A DNA stretch of 64,000 bases. It comes from Niveibacterium terrae. Lineage in GTDB: Bacteria; Pseudomonadota; Gammaproteobacteria; Burkholderiales; Rhodocyclaceae. Positions 9,091 through 18,018 of the stretch are shown here, piece by piece. Made by a program: the position numbers and the translations under genes. The stretch lies in NCBI RefSeq assembly GCF_048213115.1, contig NZ_CP172404.1, positions 2,232,001 to 2,296,000 on the forward strand, given 5' to 3'. The stretch's first letter is position 1. Each line of letters begins with the position of its first letter. The notes beneath the pieces are model-generated. The model was not told the origin of the DNA. It made no database searches and worked only from the letters and a program-made list of their open reading frames with translations.

Positions 9091-9843
9091 TCAGGCCTTT
9101 TCTTCCGTGCCTTCCTGAACTTCGACGAATTCGTCCTGACCGGCAGCGACGATTTCGCCCAGCACCTGATTGCGGCCTTCCAGCACGGCGTCAGCCATGC
9201 CACGGGCGTACAGGCGGATCGCGCCGCTGGAGTCATCGTTACCCGGGATGATGTAATCAACACCTTCCGGCGAGTGGTTGGTATCGACCACGGCGACAAC
9301 CGGAATGCCCAGCTTCTTGGCTTCGGTGATCGCGATCTTGTGGTAACCGACGTCGATGACGAACAGCGCATCGGGCAGGCCGCCCATATCCTTGATACCG
9401 CCGATGGACTTGTTCAGCTTTTCGAGTTCGCGGGTGGCGAGCAGAGCTTCCTTCTTGGAAAGCTTTTCGACCGAGCCGTCTTCGATCATCTGCTCCATAT
9501 CCTTCAGGCGCTTAATCGACTGCTTGACGGTCTTGAAGTTGGTCAGCATGCCGCCGAGCCAGCGTTCATCAACAAACGGCATTCCGGCGCGTTGCGCTTC
9601 TTCGGCAACGATCTCGCGAGCCTGACGCTTGGTGCCGACGAACAGCACGGTGCCGCGATTGGCAGCCAGCTTGCGCACGAAAGCGAGCGCTTCCTGATAC
9701 TTGGTCAGCGTCGTTTCGAGGTTGATGATGTGAATCTTGTTGCGGTGACCGAAGATGAAAGGAGCCATCTTGGGGTTCCAGAAGCGGGTTTGGTGACCGA
9801 AGTGGACACCGGCTTCCAGCATTTGACGCATAGTCACAGCCAT
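9091..9843 (-). CDS. rpsB: 30S ribosomal protein S2
   Basis: S2 binds the 30S head-body junction with S1. The 250-residue product begins with the textbook S2 N-terminus, TMRQMLEAGVHFGHQTRFWN, and carries KMAPFIFGHRNKIHIINLE and GTVLFVGTKRQA. It is the first gene of the minus-strand block. A promoter and a structured leader lie upstream (see those entries), and in E. coli S2 represses its own leader. Confidence 0.98.
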   Translation of the reverse strand: MAVTMRQMLEAGVHFGHQTRFWNPKMAPFIFGHRNKIHIINLETTLTKYQEALAFVRKLAANRGTVLFVGTKRQAREIVAEEAQRAGMPFVDERWLGGMLTNFKTVKQSIKRLKDMEQMIEDGSVEKLSKKEALLATRELEKLNKSIGGIKDMGGLPDALFVIDVGYHKIAITEAKKLGIPVVAVVDTNHSPEGVDYIIPGNDDSSGAIRLYARGMADAVLEGRNQVLGEIVAAGQDEFVEVQEGTEEKA

Positions 9844-9976
9844 TTTACTTCTCCGTGCAAAGGGTTAGCCTCCGCCCCCGCGGCCGTGTCAGAGATCACA
9901 GCCAGCCCACCGAAGCGGGACCCTTGTACGGGGACGTGCGGATTTTGCCGCACCCGCCAATCGGGCGCAGTCAAGC
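9844..9976 (-). promoter_or_regulatory. Structured 5' leader of rpsB-tsf
   Basis: About 130 bases of untranslated leader precede rpsB if the promoter upstream is right. Two clear hairpins are visible on the minus strand. One is GTGCGG/CCGCAC with a six-base loop (9936-9953). The other is CCCGC closed by a TTCG tetraloop on GTGGG (9906-9919). E. coli S2 autoregulates through a leader hairpin, so this could be the S2 operator, but I did not match it to a known model. Confidence 0.4.
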
Positions 9977-9981
9977 TCGCC

Positions 9982-10011
9982 ATGATAGCAAGCCAGAGGG
10001 CATTTATTCAA
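9982..10011 (-). promoter_or_regulatory. Probable sigma-70 promoter of the rpsB block
   Basis: On the minus strand TTGAAT (10006-10011) and TATCAT (9982-9987) are separated by 18 bases. The elements match the sigma-70 consensus at 4 and 5 of 6 positions. Transcription would start near 9975. It is the only good candidate in the map-rpsB gap. Confidence 0.5.
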
Positions 10012-10096
10012 GTCCGATGCCGCAGCGTAGCGCGGTCACCCGTTTGCGAACGCAGGCCCGATGACGTTAACCTTGCGTTTTGCAAAGGATTCAGCG

Positions 10097-10897
10097 ATGA
10101 GCATCACCATCAAGACCCCGGAAGAGATCGCGCAGATGCGCATTGCCGGCCGCCTGGCCGCCGAAGTCCTCGACTTTATCACCCCGCACGTCAAGGCAGG
10201 CGTCACGACCGAAGAGCTCGACCGCCTGTGCCACGACTATATGGTCAATGTCCAGGGAACGGTTCCGGCCCCGCTCAACTACGCCCCCCCCGGCTATACG
10301 CCCTACCCGAAGTCGATCTGCACGTCGATCAACCACCAGATCTGCCACGGCATCCCCGGCAACAAGGTGCTCAAGCGCGGAGACATCCTGAACATCGACA
10401 TCACGGTGATCAAGGACGGTTTTCACGGCGACACGAGCCGGATGTTCATCGTCGGCGAAGCATCCATCCTCGCCAAACGTCTGTGCCGGGTCACTTATGA
10501 GTGCATGTGGCTGGGCATCCAGCAGGTCCGCCCCGGAGCGCACCTCGGGGACATCGGCGCTGCGATCCAGAAACACGCGGAAGCCGCAGGCTTCTCGGTC
10601 GTCCACGAATTCTGCGGTCATGGCATCGGCAGGGACTTCCACGAGGATCCGCAGGTTCTTCACTACGGCCAGGCAGGCAGCGGAGTCGAACTCGAACCCG
10701 GCATGATTTTCACGATCGAGCCGATGATCAATGCAGGCAAGCGGCACATCTCCGAACTTCCCGACGGCTGGACCATCGTCACCAAGGATCGAAGTCTGTC
10801 GGCCCAATGGGAGCACATGCTGGTCGTCACCGAGTCCGGCTTTGAAGTGCTGACCCTGTCCGCAGGCGCGCCCGCGCGTCCCGACCTCGCCGCCTGA
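10097..10897 (+). CDS. map: Type I methionine aminopeptidase
   Basis: MetAP removes the initiator methionine from nascent proteins after deformylation. The 266-residue product starts MSITIKTPEEIAQMRIAGRL, behind an AAAGGA ribosome site; a longer in-frame start 12 codons upstream lacks homology. Metal-ligand regions are visible: NIDITVIKDGFHGDTSRMF (two Asp), HGIGRDFHEDP (His), FTIEPMI (Glu) and QWEHMLVVTE (Glu). It is divergent from rpsB and 12 bases upstream of glnD. The def gene, which acts just before it in the same pathway, is 2.6 kb away on the other strand. Confidence 0.96.
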   Translation: MSITIKTPEEIAQMRIAGRLAAEVLDFITPHVKAGVTTEELDRLCHDYMVNVQGTVPAPLNYAPPGYTPYPKSICTSINHQICHGIPGNKVLKRGDILNIDITVIKDGFHGDTSRMFIVGEASILAKRLCRVTYECMWLGIQQVRPGAHLGDIGAAIQKHAEAAGFSVVHEFCGHGIGRDFHEDPQVLHYGQAGSGVELEPGMIFTIEPMINAGKRHISELPDGWTIVTKDRSLSAQWEHMLVVTESGFEVLTLSAGAPARPDLAA

Positions 10898-10909
10898 GTT
10901 CATCGAACA

Positions 10910-13492
10910 ATGATTTCCCAAGATCCCGACCAGAACCACAAACCCCTTCTCGACGCGCTGCGCACCCGGCTCACTGAGGGGCGGCTTCACCTCCAGCAGG
11001 CCTGGATCCGGCAGCCCAAGCCAGAGAGAATGCTCGCCGGCCTCGCCCAGCTGGTCGATGAAGTTCTGATCGAGCTCTGGCACTCCTTCCCCCTGCCGCC
11101 AAGCGCCAGCTTGCTGGCCGTTGGCGGCTACGGCCGCGGACAGCTCTATCCGCACTCGGATGTCGACCTGCTGATCCTGCTCGAAGAGCAAGCCTGCCGC
11201 GAAACATCGCATACGATCGAAGAGCTGGTCAGGCTCTTCTGGGACATCGGCCTGGAGACCGGGCACAGCGTGCGCACACTCGCCGAATGCAAGGAGGAAG
11301 CGGGCAAGGACGTCACCGTCCGCACCAATCTTCTTGAAGCGCGTCACCTGTGCGGCAACGCGGAACTCTCCCGCGAGCTGATCGCCGCTAGCCGCAGCGG
11401 CTTCGACGTCAAAACCTTCTTCATCGCCAAACGCGCCGAGCAGGAACAGCGCTACAACCGCTTCAACGACACCCCCTACTCGCTGGAGCCGAACTGCAAG
11501 GAGAGTCCAGGCGGACTACGCGACCTGCAGAATATCGTCTGGATCGCACTCGCCGCGGGCCACGGCGACAACTGGGACGCATTCGTCCAGCACGGCCTGC
11601 TCAGCTCGGGCGAAAGCCTGGAGATCCACAAGATCGAGCGCTTTTTGCAGAAGATCAGGATCTCGCTGCACTATCTCGCGAAACGACGCGAAGACCGACT
11701 GCTCTTCGACTTTCAGGAAGCGCTCGCCCAGGAGATGGGCATCAGCGCAACCGACTCGCGCCGCGCCTCCGAAGTACTGATGCAGCGCTACTACCTGAAC
11801 GCGAAAAAGGTCACTCAGTTCAACATCCTGCTTCTGCAAAGCCTGGCCAGCCGCATCCTGCCGGGCGGAAACCCGGCACCGACACCGATCAACGAGCGCT
11901 TCAGCAAGTGCCAGGGCTTGCTCGACATCGCCAACGACGCGCTTTTCTCAACAACACCGACCGCGATCTTCGAAGCTTTTTTGCTGATGGAGCAGAACCC
12001 GGAGCTCTCCGGCATGTCGGTGCGCACGCTGCGCGCGCTGTGGTCGGCCCGCAGCCTGATCGATCAGAGCTTTCGTCAGAACCCGGAGAATCGCCGGCTG
12101 TTCATCGAGCTGTTCAAGCCTGCTCACGGCATCACGCATGAATTCCGTCGCCTGAACCAGTACGGAATCCTCGGCCGCTACCTGCCCGCCTTCGGCCACA
12201 TTGTCGGCCAGATGCAGCACGACCTCTTCCACGTCTATACGGTCGATCAGCACATCATGCAGGTGATGCGCAACATGCGCCGCTTCGCAATGGACGAGCA
12301 CGCCCACGAATACCCGCTGTGCGCACAGCTGATGAACGGCTTCGAGCGCCCCTGGCTGCTCTACATTGCCGCGCTGTTCCACGACATCGCCAAAGGGCGG
12401 GGTGGCGACCACTCCAAACTCGGAATGAAGGACGCCGCTGACTTCTGCCGCGACCATGGCTTGTCGAGCGAGGACAGCGCGCTGATTGTCTGGCTGGTTG
12501 AGCACCACCTGACGATGTCGCAGGTCGCCCAGAAGAGCGACTTGTCCGACCCCGACGTGATCCGCAAGTTCGCACAGCTCGTCGGCGACGAACGCCACCT
12601 GGTCGCACTGTACCTGCTGACCCACTGCGACATCCGCGGCACCAGCCCGAAAGTCTGGAACGGCTGGAAAGCAAAGCTGATCGAAGACCTTTACCTGATC
12701 ACGAGCAGGGTTCTGCGCGGCGACCTTCCCGAACAGGTCAAGGGCATCACCGAACGCAAAACCGACGCCTGCTCGCGGCTACGCTATTTCGGTCTGATCG
12801 AAGGCGTCGAAACCGCGCTCTGGGAGGAACTCGATACCGTCTACTTTCTGCGCCACGACATCGACGAGATCGTCTGGCACGCCCGGATGCTCTACTACCG
12901 CCCGTCGCCAGAGACAGCAGTCATCAAGGCCAGACCCAGCCCGATCGAGCGAGGCCTCCAGGTCATGGTCTATGCGCGCGACACCGCCCGGCTTTTCCTG
13001 CGCCTGTGCGGCTTCTTCGGCCGGATGGGACTCTCGATCCTCGACGCGAAAATTCACACGACCCGCCACGGCTACGCACTGGACAGCTTCATCCTGTTCG
13101 ACCCGTCGGGCGACGAGAACTATCGCGACATCATCCCGCTGATCGAACACGAGCTGACCGAGCGCCTGCAGACCGACGCGCCTCCCGCGCGCCCCGCATC
13201 GGGCAGGCTGTCGAGGCAGCTCAAGCACTTCCCGATCATCCCGGAAGTGAGCATCCGGCCTGATGAGAAAGGACAGTATTTCATCCTGAGCATCGCCGCG
13301 GCTGACCGCCCCGGCCTGCTCTTCGCCGTGGCCGACATCCTCAGCGAACACGGCGTCGATCTGCACACCGCGAAGATCTCGACGCTGGGCGAGCGGGCCG
13401 AAGATACCTTCCTCGTCAGCGGCCCCTGCCTCAGCGCCACCTCCGCCATCGTCAAGCTCGAAGGCGCGCTTCAGGAGGCCCTGCAGATCTGA
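10910..13492 (+). CDS. glnD: Bifunctional PII uridylyltransferase / uridylyl-removing enzyme
   Basis: GlnD senses glutamine and adds UMP to PII proteins, or removes it. The 860-residue protein has all expected domains. The nucleotidyltransferase motif GGYGRGQLYPHSDVDLL lies at residues 72-88, with catalytic Asp84 and Asp86. The HD hydrolase domain has LFHDIAKGRGGDHS, with His491-Asp492. Two ACT domains at the C-terminus (from about residues 685 and 785) bind glutamine. Its substrate GlnB is encoded about 12 kb away in this window. It follows map by 12 bases and converges on def, with no clear terminator between them. Confidence 0.97.
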   Translation: MISQDPDQNHKPLLDALRTRLTEGRLHLQQAWIRQPKPERMLAGLAQLVDEVLIELWHSFPLPPSASLLAVGGYGRGQLYPHSDVDLLILLEEQACRETSHTIEELVRLFWDIGLETGHSVRTLAECKEEAGKDVTVRTNLLEARHLCGNAELSRELIAASRSGFDVKTFFIAKRAEQEQRYNRFNDTPYSLEPNCKESPGGLRDLQNIVWIALAAGHGDNWDAFVQHGLLSSGESLEIHKIERFLQKIRISLHYLAKRREDRLLFDFQEALAQEMGISATDSRRASEVLMQRYYLNAKKVTQFNILLLQSLASRILPGGNPAPTPINERFSKCQGLLDIANDALFSTTPTAIFEAFLLMEQNPELSGMSVRTLRALWSARSLIDQSFRQNPENRRLFIELFKPAHGITHEFRRLNQYGILGRYLPAFGHIVGQMQHDLFHVYTVDQHIMQVMRNMRRFAMDEHAHEYPLCAQLMNGFERPWLLYIAALFHDIAKGRGGDHSKLGMKDAADFCRDHGLSSEDSALIVWLVEHHLTMSQVAQKSDLSDPDVIRKFAQLVGDERHLVALYLLTHCDIRGTSPKVWNGWKAKLIEDLYLITSRVLRGDLPEQVKGITERKTDACSRLRYFGLIEGVETALWEELDTVYFLRHDIDEIVWHARMLYYRPSPETAVIKARPSPIERGLQVMVYARDTARLFLRLCGFFGRMGLSILDAKIHTTRHGYALDSFILFDPSGDENYRDIIPLIEHELTERLQTDAPPARPASGRLSRQLKHFPIIPEVSIRPDEKGQYFILSIAAADRPGLLFAVADILSEHGVDLHTAKISTLGERAEDTFLVSGPCLSATSAIVKLEGALQEALQI

Positions 13493-13501
13493 GCGTCCCT
13501 G

Positions 13502-14035
13502 TCAGTCCCTCTCGCGCGCGGCGACTTCGGGGAAGAGGATATCCGTATAGCCAAAGCGGGTGAAGTCGTGCATCCGCATCGGATAGAGCATTCCCCACAG
13601 GTGATCGCATTCATGCTGGACGACCCGTGCATGAAAGCCGGTCGCAACCCGCTCGATGGGCTCACCCGAGGCACCCTGCCCCCGATAGCGCAGCTTGCGA
13701 TAGCGCGGCACGACTCCGCGCAGACCGGGAACGGACAGACAGCCCTCCCAGCCCTCTTCGAGCTCCTGGTCGAGAAACTCGATCTCGGGGTTACACAACG
13801 CGGTCAGCGGCACGCTCTCGGCATCGGGATAGCGGTCACTGTGTTCGACCCCGAAGAGCACGACCTGGAGATCGACACCGATCTGGGGCGCGGCGATGCC
13901 GACCCCCTTGTAATGGCGCATCGTCTCCAGCATATCGGCGATCAGGTTCTGCAGTTCGGCGCTGCCGAAGCCGGTCACCGGCCGGGCACGCTGCCACAGG
14001 CGCGGATCTCCCATTCTGACGATTTCGCGGATCAT
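13502..14035 (-). CDS. def: Peptide deformylase
   Basis: Def removes the formyl group from N-terminal formyl-methionine. All three family motifs are present in the 177-residue protein: GVGIAAPQ (44-51), EGCLS with metal ligand Cys99, and HECDH with His141, Glu142 and His145. The second copy type often found beside fmt is shorter at this N-terminus; here def stands next to a nucleoside phosphorylase instead, so it may be one of two def genes in the genome. The gap to the upstream phosphorylase is 7 bases. Confidence 0.94.
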   Translation of the reverse strand: MIREIVRMGDPRLWQRARPVTGFGSAELQNLIADMLETMRHYKGVGIAAPQIGVDLQVVLFGVEHSDRYPDAESVPLTALCNPEIEFLDQELEEGWEGCLSVPGLRGVVPRYRKLRYRGQGASGEPIERVATGFHARVVQHECDHLWGMLYPMRMHDFTRFGYTDILFPEVAARERD

Positions 14036-14042
14036 CGCTCAC

Positions 14043-14777
14043 TCACGCGCAAATATGTTCAAGGATACGCCGAACCCTGGCCATCGCGCCGACCAGGGTT
14101 TCCTCGATGTCCGCAAAGCGGATCGCATGGGAGCTGTCGGCCCGCCCGGCCGCCCAGTTCGACACGACCGAGAGCGCCGCATAGGGCAGCCCGAGTTCGC
14201 GCGCGAGCACCGCTTCGGGCATGCCTGTCATGCCCACCATGTCGGCGCCATCGCGGGCGAGGCGTTCGATCTCGGCGGCCGTCTCCAGCCGTGGCCCTTG
14301 GGTTGCCGCATAGACGCCGCCATCCTCGATGGCCTCACCGGCCGCCCAGGCGCTGGCAAGGATGCGTGCGCGCAAGGCCGCGTCATAGGGATCGGTGAAG
14401 TCGACCTGAACGACAGGCTGGTCCGTCGCATCGAAGAAAGTGTTACGGCGCCCCCAGGTGTAATCGATGATCTGGTCGGGAACGACCAGAGTCCCCGGCC
14501 CCAGATCCTGGCGAATGCCGCCGACCGAGGCGACCGAAACGATCTCCTTCGCTCCGGCCTGTTTGAGCGCCCAGAGGTTCGCTCGGTAGTTGACCCGGTG
14601 CGGGGGAATCGTATGGCCGTAACCGTGCCGTGCGAGAAACACGACCCGGGTCGAACACAGACTGCCAAAAAGCAACACCCCGGAAGGTTCCCCGTAAGGC
14701 GTACGCATCACTTCCCGGCGCTCGATATTGAGATTGGAGAGCTGAGTCAGCCCGCTTCCTCCGATGATCCCAAGCAT
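14043..14777 (-). CDS. S-methyl-5'-thioinosine phosphorylase (MTAP/PNP family)
   Basis: This family cleaves a methylthiopurine nucleoside with phosphate to recycle the methylthioribose left by polyamine synthesis. The 244-residue protein begins MLGIIGGSGLTQLSNL, with the phosphate-binding GGSG loop. ARHGYGHTIPPHRVNYRAN and VASVGGIRQDLGPGTLVVPD follow. The HTIPPHRVNYRANLWAL form is what I know from methylthioinosine phosphorylases such as that of Pseudomonas aeruginosa, rather than methylthioadenosine enzymes, but one substrate cannot be proven from sequence. The start at 14777 follows GGAG at five bases; a longer frame upstream runs into the typA promoter region. Confidence 0.82.
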   Translation of the reverse strand: MLGIIGGSGLTQLSNLNIERREVMRTPYGEPSGVLLFGSLCSTRVVFLARHGYGHTIPPHRVNYRANLWALKQAGAKEIVSVASVGGIRQDLGPGTLVVPDQIIDYTWGRRNTFFDATDQPVVQVDFTDPYDAALRARILASAWAAGEAIEDGGVYAATQGPRLETAAEIERLARDGADMVGMTGMPEAVLARELGLPYAALSVVSNWAAGRADSSHAIRFADIEETLVGAMARVRRILEHICA

Positions 14778-14816
14778 TTTTTCTCCGCTCGATCTGCGTT
14801 GGCAGCTAAACCGGTG

Positions 14817-14825
14817 ATCATAGCA
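14817..14825 (-). promoter_or_regulatory. Extended -10 element for the nucleoside phosphorylase
   Basis: The minus strand reads TGCTATGAT, an extended -10 (TG, one base, then a 5/6 match to TATAAT). It lies about 40 bases upstream of the phosphorylase start. No convincing -35 is present, as is common with extended -10 promoters. Confidence 0.35.
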
Positions 14826-14905
14826 TTGACGTAAACGAAGCCACCGCTTCGCGGTGCATATGATAGACTTGAAATCTTTTTTCAAAGAAGCTAGGCACCA
14901 CCCCC

Positions 14906-16720
<1,815 letters not shown>

Positions 16721-16740
16721 TCGTCTTCACGATCTCACGA

Positions 16741-16766
16741 AAAGGGCGCTTCGGCGCCCTTTTTCT
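16741..16766 (+). terminator. Rho-independent terminator of typA
   Basis: AAAGGGCGC, a TTCG tetraloop, then GCGCCCTTT, running into a T tract (TTTTTC). It lies 20 bases after the typA stop. The flanking A run makes it potentially active for the convergent SDR gene too. Confidence 0.93.
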
Positions 16767-16864
16767 ATATCGCCGCCACTCTCATCCGGCCACATCCGCT
16801 GACAGCGGGCTCAGAAAAGCCCGCTCGAAGCGGGCCTTCCGGGAAGCGCTTCACCGCTCTGGAC

Positions 16865-17707
16865 TCACTCCCCGGGAGGGAAATCCGTGGAAGCGGCGAG
16901 CGCGCTCTGCGCCTCGAAGCCTGCAATCCGCTTGCGCAATGTCGAAATCGTGCTCTCCAGCGCCTGTGAGCCGAGCACGATGCGCAGCGGCGCAGGCTCC
17001 ACATCGACGCTCTCGATGATGCGCGCCGCCATACGTGCAGGATCTCCGACAGCAAGCCCGTTTTTGGGGTCGAGCATCTTCAGAAAACTGTGTGCCGGAG
17101 TGCCGTCGTAGACGGGCGTGAGCTCCGCTACTTGCGCACTGCCGTAGCGAAACTCGGTGCGCGCACCTCCGGGCTCGACGATCGTCACGCCGATCCCGAA
17201 GGAGGAAACCTCCTGGGCAACCGACTCGGTGAAGCCTTCTATGCCCCACTTCGTCGCGTGGTACAACGAGTTCCCGGCAAAGGCGACCTGCCCGCCGTAG
17301 GACGAGATCTGGATGATGCGCCCACCGCGCTGGGCGCGAAGATGCGGCAGCACGGCGCGGATGAGCTGGATCGATCCGAGCAGATTGGTCGCGACCATCT
17401 GATCGACCTGCGCATCGGAAAGCTCCTCCGCCGCGCCGAAAAGGCCATAACCGGCATTGCTGATGATCACATCGATGCGCCCGAGCTTCGCGAATGAGCG
17501 CTCGACGACTTCACGGATCGCGGCGACGTCGGTCACGTCGAGCAACTCGGCGTGGAAGGCCTCGGGAAATCGTTCGATCAGATCGCTGACCTTGCTCAGA
17601 TCGCGAACGGTTCCGACGACACGCTCGCCGCGCACGAGAAGTTGATCGGCAAGCTGGCGGCCAAACCCGCTGCTGACCCCGGTGATGAACCATGTGCGTA
17701 GTGACAT
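16865..17707 (-). CDS. Short-chain dehydrogenase/reductase, substrate unknown
   Basis: This is a classical SDR of 280 residues that probably uses NADP(H). It has the cofactor loop TGVSSGFG near the N-terminus, NAGYG in the middle, and the catalytic tyrosine-lysine motif YHATK, preceded by ISSYGG with the catalytic serine. The ATG at 17707 follows AGGAGAATTCACA, a good ribosome site; a longer frame upstream has no homology. Similar proteins are often annotated as oxidoreductases of the retinol-dehydrogenase-like type. It has no functional partner nearby and lies alone between two conserved loci, which suggests an accessory gene. Confidence 0.85.
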   Translation of the reverse strand: MSLRTWFITGVSSGFGRQLADQLLVRGERVVGTVRDLSKVSDLIERFPEAFHAELLDVTDVAAIREVVERSFAKLGRIDVIISNAGYGLFGAAEELSDAQVDQMVATNLLGSIQLIRAVLPHLRAQRGGRIIQISSYGGQVAFAGNSLYHATKWGIEGFTESVAQEVSSFGIGVTIVEPGGARTEFRYGSAQVAELTPVYDGTPAHSFLKMLDPKNGLAVGDPARMAARIIESVDVEPAPLRIVLGSQALESTISTLRKRIAGFEAQSALAASTDFPPGE

Positions 17708-17973
17708 TGTGAATTCTCCTGAGTACTTGTTGAAGTCGTCACCGCCTGACGCTTCTTCGCGCAGAAGCAAACCGAAGGCTGAACCCTCGGCAGGAGATCC
17801 GGATTCCCCTTGCGCCCAGCGGTCATTCGAAAGCACAGATAGTAGCGAGGGGGAGAAAATGGATTAAGAGCTCTCCCACGCATGCGCTTATGCACTGATT
17901 TCATCAATCGGTGGCCGACCCAAGAACTGCCCACACGCCTCGCGAGGTGATTCGCGACAATGCAGTCAGAGAT
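17708..17973. other. Intergenic gap upstream of the SDR gene
   Basis: The whole gap between the SDR start and the lon stop is about 310 bases. Apart from the SDR ribosome site and the lon terminator I see no gene, tRNA or convincing promoter hexamer pair here. Confidence 0.5.
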
Positions 17974-18001
17974 AAAAAAACCCGCCGAGGCGGGTTTTTT
18001 C
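17974..18001 (-). terminator. Rho-independent terminator of lon
   Basis: Perfect stem CCCGCC/GGCGGG flanked by A7 on one side and T6 on the other. It lies 18 bases after the lon stop and is symmetric enough to work in both directions. Confidence 0.93.
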
Positions 18002-18018
18002 TGGTCTACATCGATCGA

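Noticed and set aside
14826..14864. TTGACG and TATGAT as a typA promoter
   Set aside because: The spacing is 27 bases, far outside the sigma-70 range, and no other -35 fits.
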